From NCBI GenBank assembly GCA_038146785.1, contig JAYQSI010000019.1, positions 62,001 to 126,000 of the forward strand: a stretch of DNA of 64,000 bases. The letters are read 5' to 3'. Below are positions 25,379 through 35,155 of this stretch, in pieces. The DNA is from VMDJ01 sp038146785. Lineage in GTDB: Bacteria; Pseudomonadota; Gammaproteobacteria; Chromatiales; Chromatiaceae. How positions within the stretch are numbered: position 1 is the first letter of the stretch; every line of letters starts with the position of its first letter. The notes below the pieces were generated by a model. It did no database searches and had not been told where the DNA came from. It worked only from the letters and a program-made list of their open reading frames with translations. Position numbers and translations under genes: made by a program.

Positions 25379-26758
25379 ATGTTGAAAATCTACAACGACC
25401 TCTCTCGCAGCAAAGAAACCTTTGAGCCGCTTCAGCCGGGCAAGGTGAATCTGTATGTCTGTGGCATGACGGTGTATGACCTGTGTCATTTGGGCCATGC
25501 GCGCGTGATGGTGGTATTCGACGTGGTCTATCGCTACCTCAAGGCCGTCGGTTATGACGTGACCTATATCCGAAACATCACGGATATCGACGACAAGATT
25601 ATCAATCGTGCGAATGAGAATGGTGAGCCATTCCATGAGCTGACTGAGCGTTTCATTCAAGCGATGCACGAGGACTCAGATGCCTTAGGCATCATTCCAC
25701 CGGATGCTGAGCCGAAAGCGACCGATCACATTGCTGAGATCATCAGCATGTGTGAAAAGTTGATCGAGAAAGGTCATGCCTATGTCGCAGATAACGGTGA
25801 TGTGTATTACGACGTGTATAGCTTCCCAACCTACGGCAAGCTCTCAGGCAAGTCACTTGAAGATCTGCAAGCCGGTGCGCGTGTTGAGCCAGGTGATGTA
25901 AAACGTAACCCACTGGATTTCGCGCTATGGAAATCAGCTAAGCCAGATGAGCCTTCGTGGCAGTCACCTTGGGGTGATGGTCGTCCGGGCTGGCATATCG
26001 AGTGTTCAGCGATGTCGACCAAAGCACTTGGCGATACCTTTGATATCCACGGTGGCGGTGCTGACCTGACATTCCCGCATCACGAGAACGAGATCGCGCA
26101 ATCTGAAGGCGCAACCGGTCATCCGTTTGTTAAGTATTGGATGCATAACGGCTTTGTGCGTATTAATGACGAGAAGATGTCGAAGTCGCTAGGTAACTTC
26201 TTTACCGTGCGTGAGATTCTCGAGCGTTACCAAGCGGAAGAGGTGCGTTACTTCATTTTGACCAGCCAGTACCGCAGCCCACTGAACTACAGTGATGAGC
26301 ATCTGGATAACGCACGTAATGCCTTAACCCGTTTTTACACGGCACTACGTGGCTTGCCAGAAGCAACGCCAACCGCAGATACCCAGTTTGAAAAAGACTT
26401 CCATGCGGCAATGCAGGATGACTTCAATACGCCCGAGGCCTTAGCGACCTTATTTGAATTGGTGCGCGAGATTAATCGTGTGCGTGCTGAGGATGAGGCG
26501 GCAGCTGCGTCATTAGGTGCCTTGTTGCGTCAGCTAGGTGATCTGATCGGTATTCTGCAAAGTGATGCGGAGAGTTATCTGCGTGGTGGTGCGAGTGCAA
26601 ACGATGGCGATGCTGAGATTGATGCCTTGGTTGCGCAACGTAATGAAGCGAAAGCCAATAAAGATTGGGGCACTGCGGATGAGATCCGTAACAAGCTACA
26701 AGAGATGGGTATCGTGTTAGAAGATGGTCCAAGTGGCACGACTTGGCGTCGAGGCTAA
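25379..26758 (+). CDS. cysS: Cysteinyl-tRNA synthetase
   Basis: 459 residues, standard length. Class I synthetase: the HIGH-like CHLGHARVMVVFD near residue 34, DIDDKIINRA, zinc-ligand elements GWHIECSAMS and HHENEIAQSE, and KMSKS in DEKMSKSLGNFF. Charges tRNA-Cys in the cytoplasm. Followed after 2 bases by a small hypothetical gene. Confidence 0.97.
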   Translation: MLKIYNDLSRSKETFEPLQPGKVNLYVCGMTVYDLCHLGHARVMVVFDVVYRYLKAVGYDVTYIRNITDIDDKIINRANENGEPFHELTERFIQAMHEDSDALGIIPPDAEPKATDHIAEIISMCEKLIEKGHAYVADNGDVYYDVYSFPTYGKLSGKSLEDLQAGARVEPGDVKRNPLDFALWKSAKPDEPSWQSPWGDGRPGWHIECSAMSTKALGDTFDIHGGGADLTFPHHENEIAQSEGATGHPFVKYWMHNGFVRINDEKMSKSLGNFFTVREILERYQAEEVRYFILTSQYRSPLNYSDEHLDNARNALTRFYTALRGLPEATPTADTQFEKDFHAAMQDDFNTPEALATLFELVREINRVRAEDEAAAASLGALLRQLGDLIGILQSDAESYLRGGASANDGDAEIDALVAQRNEAKANKDWGTADEIRNKLQEMGIVLEDGPSGTTWRRG

Positions 26759-26760
26759 GC

Positions 26761-27105
26761 ATGTCGAAGCACAGCGTGTTTAAGGTCTTCTATAAAGACT
26801 ACGTCAACGATGTAGCGATCAAATCATCAGAGCCAGAAGAGCTGTCCGGTGATCGTATTGCGCCTTTAGCTGAGGTGTTGCTTCAGCATGCGGATAACTT
26901 CTTAGGCATTTATGACGGCAAAGATACCTTGCTGCAGGCTTATCTCGATGATGATGAGCAGACGGTGTTTCTTGAGCTGCAATATCACGAGCAACAAGGC
27001 TGCTTACAGTCAAAGCTACCTTGGGCGGATGCCTTTGATATTTTGGCGAGCTTGCCAGCTGAGTTTGGCGACGAGTTATTACCTGACGCGAAATATATCG
27101 GTTAG
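26761..27105 (+). CDS. Small acidic hypothetical protein
   Basis: 114 residues from ATG 26761, which has GAGG six to ten bases upstream; the longer frame opening at 26743 would overlap cysS and lacks a site. Acidic, no signal peptide, no known motif; FLGIYDGKDTLLQAYLDDDEQTVFLELQY is the most structured part and suggests an alpha/beta fold. Coupled to cysS by position. Its stop overlaps the convergent sseA stop by 4 bases. Function unknown. Confidence 0.6.
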   Translation: MSKHSVFKVFYKDYVNDVAIKSSEPEELSGDRIAPLAEVLLQHADNFLGIYDGKDTLLQAYLDDDEQTVFLELQYHEQQGCLQSKLPWADAFDILASLPAEFGDELLPDAKYIG

Positions 27106-27932
27106 ACCGTCGCGACCGGGCGTTGTGGATCGCGAATCCATTCACTCCACGAGCCTGCGTAGAGCAAAGCACCTTCAATACCCGCAACTTCCATTGCGAG
27201 AATGCTTTGGCAGGCCGTAATGCCTGAGCCACACATGCAGATGTGTGTGTTCTTATCCTTTACTGATGTCTCATAAAGCTTGCGCAGTGCTTCGGGGCTC
27301 TTAAATACGCCTTCACTGGTGGTGTTCTCAGTTAACGGAATATTCACAGCCGATGGGATATGCCCAGCAACCGGGTCTAAGGGTTCGATCTCACCTCGGA
27401 AACGTTCTGCAGCGCGCACATCAATTAAAACCGCATCACATTTTGTGAGTAGGGCGCTAACGGCTGAGGTGCTCAGCCACATCGCATCGTTTGGGGTCGC
27501 TTGATAGGTAGTGGGTGTGCACTCAGGCTCGATGCTCTCCATCAAACCATCAGCGTCTTGCCAGGCCTGCCAGCCACCATCGAGTACCGCCACTTTCTCG
27601 TGACCTAACCAACGCAAAAGCCACCATAAGCGCGCAGCAAAAGCGCCTTGTAGATCGTCATAAACCACCACAGAAGAATCGGGCGTGATGCCATGAGCAC
27701 CAAGCCAGTTCATCAGATGTTGTGCATCGGGTAGGGGGTGGCGGCCACTGGTTTCAGTAATCGGAGAGGCGAGAACATCGTCCATGTGCGCATAGATGGC
27801 GCCAGCGATATGCAGCTTTTGATAGCGCTGAGGGCCTTTCTCGGGTTTGTTCAGGTCAAAGCGAACGTCAATGACGACATGCTCATTTAAGCTTTCTTGT
27901 AATGTTTGAACACTGATCAGTGGCGATGTCAT
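27102..27932 (-). CDS. sseA: 3-mercaptopyruvate sulfurtransferase
   Basis: 276 residues with two rhodanese domains. The active-site loop reads CMCGSGITACQ, the CGSGxTA version typical of mercaptopyruvate sulfurtransferases rather than thiosulfate rhodaneses (CRxGxR). HVVIDVRFDLNKPEKG opens domain one and AVLIDVRAAERFRGE opens domain two. It transfers sulfur from 3-mercaptopyruvate to thiols or cyanide. Confidence 0.9.
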   Translation of the reverse strand: MTSPLISVQTLQESLNEHVVIDVRFDLNKPEKGPQRYQKLHIAGAIYAHMDDVLASPITETSGRHPLPDAQHLMNWLGAHGITPDSSVVVYDDLQGAFAARLWWLLRWLGHEKVAVLDGGWQAWQDADGLMESIEPECTPTTYQATPNDAMWLSTSAVSALLTKCDAVLIDVRAAERFRGEIEPLDPVAGHIPSAVNIPLTENTTSEGVFKSPEALRKLYETSVKDKNTHICMCGSGITACQSILAMEVAGIEGALLYAGSWSEWIRDPQRPVATV

Positions 27933-28007
27933 AGGTTTTCCTTTTTCGCGCAGTGTTGGCGAGAATGGGTATTGAGTAAAGCGATTTTTAAATGCTGGGG
28001 GTAATGC

Positions 28008-28490
28008 ATGTCGATTTCTTTAGTTGAACGGTTAAGAACCTATCCGGTCTTTCAACAAATTGAGAAGTTTCGTCGTGCCAAGCGCGAGAAGCAGGTCCGA
28101 TCTGCCATCAGTAAGCGCTACCAAGGCCAGGGAGTTAAAGAGTCGGTTGTTAACCTGCTCGCGATCTCCGATAACTTGCTAACCAATTACTCTTCGCGCT
28201 CATGGACTCTGCATACCTTGGAGCGTATCCCGGAAAACTTCCGTCGGATTCGTAAAGATAATCCGTATACCTATGCGCTGAATCAAATCTCAAGTGATCT
28301 TGATCATGTGATCAATGAGCTTGCTATGGATGTCGCCTACCGCCGTGAACCGGTCGATGAAATGATCGCGGATCTGAATCGTGGCATTGAGAGCAGTATC
28401 AAATCGTTCCAAACCACCTATAGCGATCAATTAGCCGCATTTAGTCAGTGGTTGGTTCAGCAGAAACTCGTTGAAGCGAGTCAGTCTTAA
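28008..28490 (+). CDS. Helical hypothetical protein
   Basis: 160 residues, very rich in helix-forming and charged residues, with a basic N-terminal third (KFRRAKREKQVRSAISKRYQG). No signal peptide, membrane segment or cysteine. It could be a nucleic-acid or protein-binding accessory factor, but no family is recognised. The next gene, also unknown, follows after about 46 bases. Confidence 0.55.
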   Translation: MSISLVERLRTYPVFQQIEKFRRAKREKQVRSAISKRYQGQGVKESVVNLLAISDNLLTNYSSRSWTLHTLERIPENFRRIRKDNPYTYALNQISSDLDHVINELAMDVAYRREPVDEMIADLNRGIESSIKSFQTTYSDQLAAFSQWLVQQKLVEASQS

Positions 28491-28536
28491 AGCGTCTCTT
28501 TTTGTTAAGCTCCGTTCTGCAATTTTAGGAGCAAAC

Positions 28537-28933
28537 ATGTCGCAACTTCTTGTGGTTCTCGTGGATGATCAAGTTCTCATCGAATTTGATCACGCTAAGC
28601 CTGTGCCGGATAACCAGTTGAGCCTATCTCGATCAGATGGATCGCCGGATGGATGATGGTATTGAGCTGCAGGGTGAGTTCATTGCGGATCCAAATGAAG
28701 AGCAGCGTGCGAAGTTTGTGGCGCAAAACATGGCGATGCTACTGGGTGAAGGTCAAGATCAAGCCGCTGTCGCGATGTGTACCTATTTAGGTGTGCGTCG
28801 TCCGGCGTTAAAACAGGTCAAGATTAGTTCGACCAGTGCCGGTATCAGTGTCGATTTAGATCACGAAAATAGTTATGAAAAGCCTGCGCCAGAGCCACAA
28901 GTGGTGATGTTTAATCCCAAGCTGAACAGTTAG
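28537..28933 (+). pseudogene. Hypothetical protein split by a frameshift
   Basis: ATG 28537 has an excellent ribosome site (TTAGGAG). The first frame gives MSQLLVVLVDDQVLIEFDH and continues to PVPDNQL before drifting to a stop at 28656. The second frame picks up as AYLDQMDRRMDDGIELQGEF and runs to 28933. Losing one base or gaining two near 28618-28622 (CAGTTGAGCC) joins them into one protein of about 131 residues with no recognisable domain. Stop overlaps the convergent rsgA stop by 4 bases. Likely one gene with an indel, real or artefactual. Confidence 0.6.
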
Positions 28934-29930
28934 TTCGTCGCTTGTTCCGCCATATTCAAAAAGCTGGCTAAACGATCGGGATGAATCTCGCCATTTTCTG
29001 CAGCGGCTTGTACTGCGCAGTTCGGCTCATCGTGATGTGAGCAATTATTGAACTTGCACTGGCCAATCAAATCTCGAATCTCAGGATAACCAAGCTCTAA
29101 GGTGCGGCGATCAAATTCGGTCAGTCGAAAGCTGCGTACGCCCGGCGAGTCGATCATCTCACCGCCACTGGGTAAGTGATAAAGCGTGGCGGTCGAGGTG
29201 GTATGACGTCCATAGCCCGTTGCCTCTGAGATCTTGCCTTCTTCCGCGGTGTGCTCTGGCATCAAGGCATTGATCAGTGATGATTTACCCACACCTGATT
29301 GACCAACCAAGATATTGGTATGTCCATTCATCGCATCGTATAAAGGCTGCAAACCAAGCTCGGTTTTTGCACTGGCTTGAATGATCGGGTAACCCAGTTT
29401 GGGGTAGTGCGCGAAGCGATCAAAGAAGGCTTGGCGCTGCTCATCGGTCATCAGATCCGCTTTATTCAACACGATGGTCGCTTTAACGCCAATGCGCTCA
29501 GAGGTAATTAGATATTGATCAAGTAGATAGCCGCTCGGCTCAGGTTCGGGGGCGAGCACCACGAACAGTTGCGTGATGTTGGCGGCAATCGGTTTCTCAC
29601 GGCCGCTGTAGTCCGGTCGAGCAAGGTTGTATCACGGGGTTCGACTGCGGTGACTACGCCTTGGCCATCTTCGGTGGCGTGCCATAACACGCGATCACCG
29701 CAGACGACATCGCCGAGGTTCTGACGAAATAAACACAGGACCTGCTCGCCTGCATCATTCTCAATGACCACGCTTTGGCCATGTCGAATGACTACGCGAC
29801 CGGTGAGCGCCGCTGAATCCTCAGCATTCGCTAAGGCATCATCTGCTCTGGATTGGGCTTTAGCTCGACGCTGCTCTTGTATCTTGGCGATACGCGCTTT
29901 TTGTTGATCGGTGAGCTTGCGTCGAGCCAT
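28930..29930 (-). pseudogene. rsgA: Ribosome small-subunit GTPase RsgA, split by a frameshift
   Basis: RsgA is a circularly permuted GTPase that checks late 30S assembly. The N-terminal frame (29930 to about 29615) has the basic leader MARRKLTDQQKARIAKIQEQ and the OB-fold ending PRDTTLLDR. The second frame resumes with DYSGREKPIAANITQLFVV, then NKADL (G4), GQSGVGKSSL (P-loop), SPGVRSF, and the zinc motif CKFNNCSHHDEPNC. The break is at GTCCGGTCGA (29611-29620); one more base in the CCGG run restores the frame. Divergent from the orn region, the usual pairing. RsgA is nearly universal, so a sequencing error is likely. Confidence 0.9.
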
Positions 29931-29933
29931 AGA

Positions 29934-30200
29934 TTAGAACTTGTAGAAGTTCACGTTGAGGTATTTCACAACCGCATCGATATCTTCATCGAACAGGCCA
30001 GTGCCGACGTTCGCATCACAGCGACGTACTTGTGCAGCGAGTTTATCCAAGCTTTTTACGCGTGGATTAGGGCGGCTGTAGACCTCAGTGCCATGACAGC
30101 TTGAACATTTCTCAGCTAAGAAAGATTTTGCATCGAAGTCCTCAGCAGTAGCGGTGCTAGCCACTAAAGACAATGAAAGAGCGATAAAACCAAAACGCAT
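29934..30200 (-). CDS. Small periplasmic mono-haem cytochrome c
   Basis: 88 residues. Signal peptide ending ATA-ED and one haem site CSSCH near residue 33, with no obvious methionine sixth ligand (the candidate after it is missing; the haem may use histidine or be five-coordinate). The C-terminal DIDAVVKYLNVNFYKF helix is the usual end of a class I cytochrome c. Partner enzyme unknown. It lies 3 bases before rsgA in the same direction. Confidence 0.82.
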   Translation of the reverse strand: MRFGFIALSLSLVASTATAEDFDAKSFLAEKCSSCHGTEVYSRPNPRVKSLDKLAAQVRRCDANVGTGLFDEDIDAVVKYLNVNFYKF

Positions 30201-30318
30201 TGTGTACTCCTATTGCGGTTCGATAAAAACTTGCCGACATTGTATCGGGCGCGACAAGCGGATGCATGTCACGCATACTGTGGTCTTTCTGAACATAAAA
30301 ACCAAGAGGCAGTGGTAT

Positions 30319-30867
30319 ATGGCCATCAGCGACAGCAATCTCATCTGGATCGATCTCGAAATGACCGGTTTAGATACCCAAAATGACCAAATTATCGAGA
30401 TTGCGACCATTGTCACCGACGCTAACCTCAAGGTGCTTGCTGAGGGCCCTATGCTGGCGATCCATCAGTCCGATGAGATTCTCAATGGCATGGATGAATG
30501 GAATACCAACCAACACGGTCAATCAGGTCTGACCGAACGTGTTCGTCAAAGCGATATCTCTGCGGAGCAAGCGGAGCAGGCGACCATTGATTTCTTGGCG
30601 CAATGGGTGCCGGCAGGTAAGTCGCCGATGTGCGGTAACTCAATTTGTCAGGATCGCCGTTTTATGGCGCGTTTAATGCCAAAGCTTGAGGCTTACTTTC
30701 ATTACCGTAATTTAGATGTTTCTAGCTTGAAGGAGCTGGCAAGTCGTTGGGCGCCTGAGGTCTATGCAGGTTTTACCAAAGACTCATCCCATTTAGCCTT
30801 GGATGACATTAAAGATTCCATCGCTGAGCTTGAGTACTATCGCGATCATTTTCTAAAGCTCGATTAA
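30319..30867 (+). CDS. orn: Oligoribonuclease
   Basis: 182 residues from ATG 30319, preceded by AAGAGGCAG; the frame stays open far upstream but that stretch overlaps the cytochrome gene and is not homologous. DEDDh exonuclease: WIDLEMTGLD at the N-terminus, MCGNSICQDRRFM in the middle and HLALDDIKDS at the end. Degrades 2-5 nucleotide RNA fragments and linear pGpG, thereby ending c-di-GMP turnover. A diguanylate cyclase gene follows. Confidence 0.96.
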   Translation: MAISDSNLIWIDLEMTGLDTQNDQIIEIATIVTDANLKVLAEGPMLAIHQSDEILNGMDEWNTNQHGQSGLTERVRQSDISAEQAEQATIDFLAQWVPAGKSPMCGNSICQDRRFMARLMPKLEAYFHYRNLDVSSLKELASRWAPEVYAGFTKDSSHLALDDIKDSIAELEYYRDHFLKLD

Positions 30868-30908
30868 TTGCGTTAGATCAATTATTTCACCTCAAAATAA
30901 GATCATTT

Positions 30909-30945
30909 GAGCCGTTAGTAGTGCAGTTTTTCTGCACTCGGGCTC
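30909..30945 (+). promoter_or_regulatory. Stem-loop immediately before the diguanylate cyclase start codon
   Basis: Inner stem AGTGCAG-TTTTT-CTGCACT is perfect, and an outer GAGCC/GGCTC pair flanks it. The outer arm ends 3 bases before ATG 30949, where no Shine-Dalgarno sequence is visible. No T-run follows, so it is not a terminator. Possibly a translation control element; inference only. Confidence 0.4.
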
Positions 30946-30948
30946 TGT

Positions 30949-32580
30949 ATGCAATTCCGTAAATTCCGACTTTTTCTTGCCACGTTATTGTGTCTGAGTT
31001 CGTTGAGCGCACAGGCGTTTACCGAAGTCTCTTTGCAGCTCAAATGGTATCCACAGTGGCAATTCGCCGGTTACTACGTCGCGCAAGCTAAGGGCTTTTA
31101 TCTTGAAGAAGGGCTCAAAGTCGATATTCGATCAGGCGGGCCCGGCATTAGCCCAGCTGATGAGGTGTCTTCAGGGCGTGCTGATTTTGGTATTGGCTCT
31201 AGCCATCTTGTCATTGATCGAATCCAGGGAAAGCCAGTAGTAGCGATCGCTGCCATTTTGCAGCAAACACCCGCAGCTTTTATGACGCTAATGGAATCAG
31301 AGCTAAAGAAGCCGGAAGACTTTGGCGGTAAGCGCGTGATGTTGATGAAGGGTAACAGTAGCTTTGAGTTGCTGGCGACCTTACAGAAAGCCGGTGTCTT
31401 AGATCAGATTGAGCGTGTTGATAGCTCGTTTGCGCCAGCTTCATTGCTCAATGGTCAGGCGGATGTCTTTAACGCCTACATTTCTAATGAGCCTTATGTA
31501 TTTGAGCAGCAGGGTGTCCCTTATAACCTGATTACACCGGCCTCAGAAGGATTACAGTTTTATTCAGATGTGTTGTTTGCCGATCAGTCTGAGGTGGAAT
31601 CTCGCTTAGAGGTGGTAAAAGCCTTTGAGCGTGCATCACTTAAGGGTTGGAAATATGCGTTAGAGCATCTCTCGGAAAGTATCGATATTGTGCATCGCAT
31701 TGCACCTGAAAAATCGAAGGCGCATTTGCGTTTTGAGGCAGTAAGTTTAAGTTCGCATATGGCAAATAGTCTGCTGCCATTAGGTTATATGAGCGAAGAA
31801 CGTTGGAACTCGATTTTATCCTCACTCAAATCAATTGGTTTAGCTGAGGCTGATGCCAGTATTAGTTACGACAAGTTCTTATTCGAAAGCTATAAGCAAG
31901 AATTTAACTGGGCTCATTATTGGCCACAGGTGTCAGCGGCGGTTTTGTTTTTTGTAGTGTTGTCTTTCATGTTGTTTGTCGCGCATAACCGATCGCGCCA
32001 TGCTGAGCAACGATTGGCGCAAAGTTATTTCAATGCATCGCATGATCGAATGACAAAATTACTCAATCGTCCAGCGTTTGAAGAGCGTCTTGAAATTGTC
32101 TTAGGGAAAATGACCCGTCTTAAGATCACGCCATTATTGTTATTTGCAGATATCGATAATTTCAAAGCGATCAATGATCATTATGGTCATGCGAGTGGGG
32201 ATAAGTTTTTGATCGCAATCGCTGAAGCCTTCAATGCATCTACACGTGGCACTGATGTTGTAGCGCGTTGGGGTGGTGATGAGTTCGTGTTCTTGTTCGA
32301 GGATATCTCGTCGCGCGACGAGAATGAGGTCATTAATCGTTTAGTTAAAGCGGTGAATGATCAGGTTAAAGAGCAAGGGTTGGCGCCATTGAATATCGCT
32401 ATCTCACTCGGTGGTATTCGTTTAGATGTACCAGAGGGCTTGAGTAAGCGCGCTATTTTGAATGAGGCAGATAGTCGCATGTATGAAGCTAAGCGTGTGA
32501 AAGGTGCTGCGCATAAGATTGTTGATGCGAGCAAGCTGGCTATCAATGCTGCATCTAACGTGACCTTACGCTCGGTTTGA
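30949..32580 (+). CDS. Diguanylate cyclase with a periplasmic NMT1/THI5-like solute-binding sensor
   Basis: 543 residues. Signal sequence, then a periplasmic substrate-binding domain of the NMT1/THI5 type (LQLKWYPQWQFAGYYVAQAKGFY, FGIGSSHLVIDR; about residues 25-310), a membrane helix (about 325-345), and a cytoplasmic GGDEF domain (about 370-520). The active site WGGDEF is intact and a RGTD inhibitory site lies five residues before it, so it should make c-di-GMP and be product-inhibited. The sensor family binds thiamine-precursor-like pyrimidines in other proteins; the ligand here is unknown. Confidence 0.9.
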   Translation: MQFRKFRLFLATLLCLSSLSAQAFTEVSLQLKWYPQWQFAGYYVAQAKGFYLEEGLKVDIRSGGPGISPADEVSSGRADFGIGSSHLVIDRIQGKPVVAIAAILQQTPAAFMTLMESELKKPEDFGGKRVMLMKGNSSFELLATLQKAGVLDQIERVDSSFAPASLLNGQADVFNAYISNEPYVFEQQGVPYNLITPASEGLQFYSDVLFADQSEVESRLEVVKAFERASLKGWKYALEHLSESIDIVHRIAPEKSKAHLRFEAVSLSSHMANSLLPLGYMSEERWNSILSSLKSIGLAEADASISYDKFLFESYKQEFNWAHYWPQVSAAVLFFVVLSFMLFVAHNRSRHAEQRLAQSYFNASHDRMTKLLNRPAFEERLEIVLGKMTRLKITPLLLFADIDNFKAINDHYGHASGDKFLIAIAEAFNASTRGTDVVARWGGDEFVFLFEDISSRDENEVINRLVKAVNDQVKEQGLAPLNIAISLGGIRLDVPEGLSKRAILNEADSRMYEAKRVKGAAHKIVDASKLAINAASNVTLRSV

Positions 32581-33639
32581 TGAGTGCAATGATTCGATAG
32601 CCCAGTTGATATGCTCATTCACCATGGGCGAGGCGGCGCTTCTTTTATGTTTGAGTAGGGTGATCAGCTCATCTGAGTAGTCGCTGTTACCCAGGGCAAC
32701 GGCAATATTGCGTTGCCACCGCTCAAAGCCAATGCGCCGAATGGCGCTACCTTCTGTTTTCTTCAAGAAGGTCTCTTCATCCCAGTCAAATAGTTCAATT
32801 AACGCAGCTTGATCAAGGCCATGTCGCGGCATGAAGTCGTTGAGCTCCGCAGGTTGTGCAAAGCGATTCCATGGGCAGCATTGTTGGCAGTCATCACAAC
32901 CATAAATGCGATTCCCCATGGCTTTGCGAAATTCAATTGGAATGCTGTCTTTAAGCTCGATCGTCAGGTAAGAAATGCACCTGCGTGCATCGACTTGATA
33001 AGGGGCAACAATCGCTTGTGTCGGGCAGTGATCGATACACGCAGTACATTCACCGCAGTGATCAGTGAGTGGTGCATCAATCGGTAAAGGTAGATCGGTA
33101 TAGAGCTCACCTAAAAAGAACCACGAGCCAGCATCGCGGCTGAGTAGATTGCTGTGTTTTCCAATCCAGCCTAAGCCGGCTTTTTCGGCGAGTGCTTTTT
33201 CCATCACCGGCGCTGAATCGACAAAGGCGCGATAACCAAACGGACCAATGTGATCGGCGATTTTATCGGCGAGTTTTTGTAAACGTTGGCGAAGCACCTT
33301 GTGGTAATCACGACCCAATGCATAACGAGAAATGAAGGCTTGTGTTGGCTCTTCAAGTAGATGTGTTGGGTCAGGCTCATCAGGTAAATAATTCATGCGC
33401 ACACTGATCACGCGTAAGGTGCCTTCGACCAGCTGTTCTGGGTGAGTGCGCTTGCTGCCATGCGAGTGCATCCATGACATCTCGCCATGAAAGTCTTTTG
33501 ATAACCAATTGTGCAGGTGACTTTCGGCTTCAGTCAGTTCAGTATCAGTGATGCCGACGGCATCAAAGCCTAACTCACGACCCCATTGCTTTAGGGTCGT
33601 TGCGAGTGCGCTGAAGTCGATGTCGTCACGAGATTGCAT
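32566..33639 (-). CDS. queG: Epoxyqueuosine reductase
   Basis: 357 residues. Converts epoxyqueuosine to queuosine in tRNA with a cobalamin and two 4Fe-4S clusters. The ferredoxin-type clusters read CGECTACIDHCPTQAI (about residues 196-211) and CDDCQQCCPWN (about 250-260); MNYLPDEP and FVDSAPVMEKALAEKAGLGWIG are typical upstream. Overlaps the convergent diguanylate cyclase gene by 15 bases and diverges from nnr. Confidence 0.95.
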   Translation of the reverse strand: MQSRDDIDFSALATTLKQWGRELGFDAVGITDTELTEAESHLHNWLSKDFHGEMSWMHSHGSKRTHPEQLVEGTLRVISVRMNYLPDEPDPTHLLEEPTQAFISRYALGRDYHKVLRQRLQKLADKIADHIGPFGYRAFVDSAPVMEKALAEKAGLGWIGKHSNLLSRDAGSWFFLGELYTDLPLPIDAPLTDHCGECTACIDHCPTQAIVAPYQVDARRCISYLTIELKDSIPIEFRKAMGNRIYGCDDCQQCCPWNRFAQPAELNDFMPRHGLDQAALIELFDWDEETFLKKTEGSAIRRIGFERWQRNIAVALGNSDYSDELITLLKHKRSAASPMVNEHINWAIESLHSSNRA

Positions 33640-33655
33640 AGAGATACTTTAACCG

Positions 33656-35155
33656 ATGCCTTACCGCGCGATGCCAAAAACCGATCGACTGCCTCAAGCG
33701 CTTTATCGCGCTGAGCAAGTGCAGCAATTTGATCGTTTGGCGATTGAACAATTTGGACTGCCGGCATCTTTGTTGATGCGGCGAGCGGCTGAGTCGGCGT
33801 TTGCTGCAGTTCAAGCTCGTTACCCAGAGGCAAAAAGTGCCGTGGTGTTTTGTGGTCCGGGGAATAACGGGGGCGATGGTTATGTCTTTGCTGCGTTAGC
33901 TGCGCGAGCGGGTTGGCAAGTCACAGTGATAGCGGTGGGTGATGTGCCGCGAGGTGAGGTGGCTCAAGATGCGCTCAAGCAATGGCTTGAGTTAGGTCAT
34001 ATCAATCAGCTGCCGTGTGAGGTGCCGCCTGCCGATGTCGTCGTTGATGCGCTATTGGGCGTTGGATTGCAGCGTGAGGTTGGTGGCGAGTTTGCCAAAG
34101 CGGTTGAGCTGATCAATCGTGCCTCAGGCAAAGTGATCGCGATGGATGTGCCGAGTGGGCTGTGTTCGGATACCGGACGTTGTTTAGGTTCTGCGGTTAA
34201 GGCGGATCTGACCTGCTGTTTTGTAGGTTTGAAGCAAGGCTTATTTACCGGCTCTGGGCCTGAGTATGCAGGTGAGGTGATCTACGATGCCTTGTCGATT
34301 CCGGCGCCAGTATTTGCATCGAGTATTTTGTCCTCTCGTCGATTAGATAGCGCTGCACTTGAGCATGTGTTCACGCCACGTTCACGTGCGAGCCACAAAG
34401 GTGACATGGGGCATGTGTTACTCATTGGTGGTGCTGCAGGCATGTCTGGCGCGATTGTTTTAGCCGCTGCGGCTGCTTTGCGATCTGGCGCGGGTTTGGT
34501 CAGTGTGGCGAGCTGTGCTGAATCGGTTGCTGCGTTAAATGCACGTTATCCAGAGGTCATGGCGCACGTTATCGAAACAGTTGATGAGCTGATGCCTTTA
34601 GTTGAACGTGCGGATGTGGTGGTGATTGGGCCGGGTTTAGGCCAAAGCGATTGGTCACAGTTGATGTTTAAAGCAGCGATGCACAGTCAAAAGCCACTCG
34701 TCATGGATGCCGATGCATTGAATCTGTTGAGCCACGATGTGGTGATGATCAATAGACCGTGTGTCATCACACCGCACCCAGGTGAGGCGGCGCGTTTGTT
34801 GGGCGTGTCATCGGCAGAAATCAATGCCGATCGTTTTGCTTCTGCGTTAAAGCTTCACCAAGCCACCTCAGCGACTGTGGTGTTGAAAGGTGCTGGAACG
34901 GTGGTGCAGGGCGTTCAGCAAAAACCACCTGCTGTGATTGATGCCGGTAATCCCGGTATGGCATCAGGTGGAATGGGTGATGTGCTCAGTGGTGTGATTG
35001 CTGCACTTATTGCGCAGGGTTTTGAGAGTGATGATGCGGCACAATATGGCGCGTTAGTACATTCAGTTGCTGCAGATCGCGCAGCTGAACAAGGTGAGCG
35101 AGGCATGACGGCAAGTGATGTCATCGCACAATTACGTGCAGTGGTTAATCCGTGA
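33656..35155 (+). CDS. nnr: Bifunctional NAD(P)H-hydrate epimerase / ADP-dependent dehydratase
   Basis: 499 residues. N-terminal epimerase with VVFCGPGNNGGDGYVFA and a C-terminal ribokinase-like dehydratase with GDMGHVLLIGG, TPHPGEAARLLG and GNPGMASGGMGDVLSG. Repairs damaged hydrated NADH and NADPH. The GTGA overlap with tsaE indicates co-translation, the common nnr-tsaE pair. A later ATG at 33671 (MPKTDR) is also possible. Confidence 0.96.
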   Translation: MPYRAMPKTDRLPQALYRAEQVQQFDRLAIEQFGLPASLLMRRAAESAFAAVQARYPEAKSAVVFCGPGNNGGDGYVFAALAARAGWQVTVIAVGDVPRGEVAQDALKQWLELGHINQLPCEVPPADVVVDALLGVGLQREVGGEFAKAVELINRASGKVIAMDVPSGLCSDTGRCLGSAVKADLTCCFVGLKQGLFTGSGPEYAGEVIYDALSIPAPVFASSILSSRRLDSAALEHVFTPRSRASHKGDMGHVLLIGGAAGMSGAIVLAAAAALRSGAGLVSVASCAESVAALNARYPEVMAHVIETVDELMPLVERADVVVIGPGLGQSDWSQLMFKAAMHSQKPLVMDADALNLLSHDVVMINRPCVITPHPGEAARLLGVSSAEINADRFASALKLHQATSATVVLKGAGTVVQGVQQKPPAVIDAGNPGMASGGMGDVLSGVIAALIAQGFESDDAAQYGALVHSVAADRAAEQGERGMTASDVIAQLRAVVNP

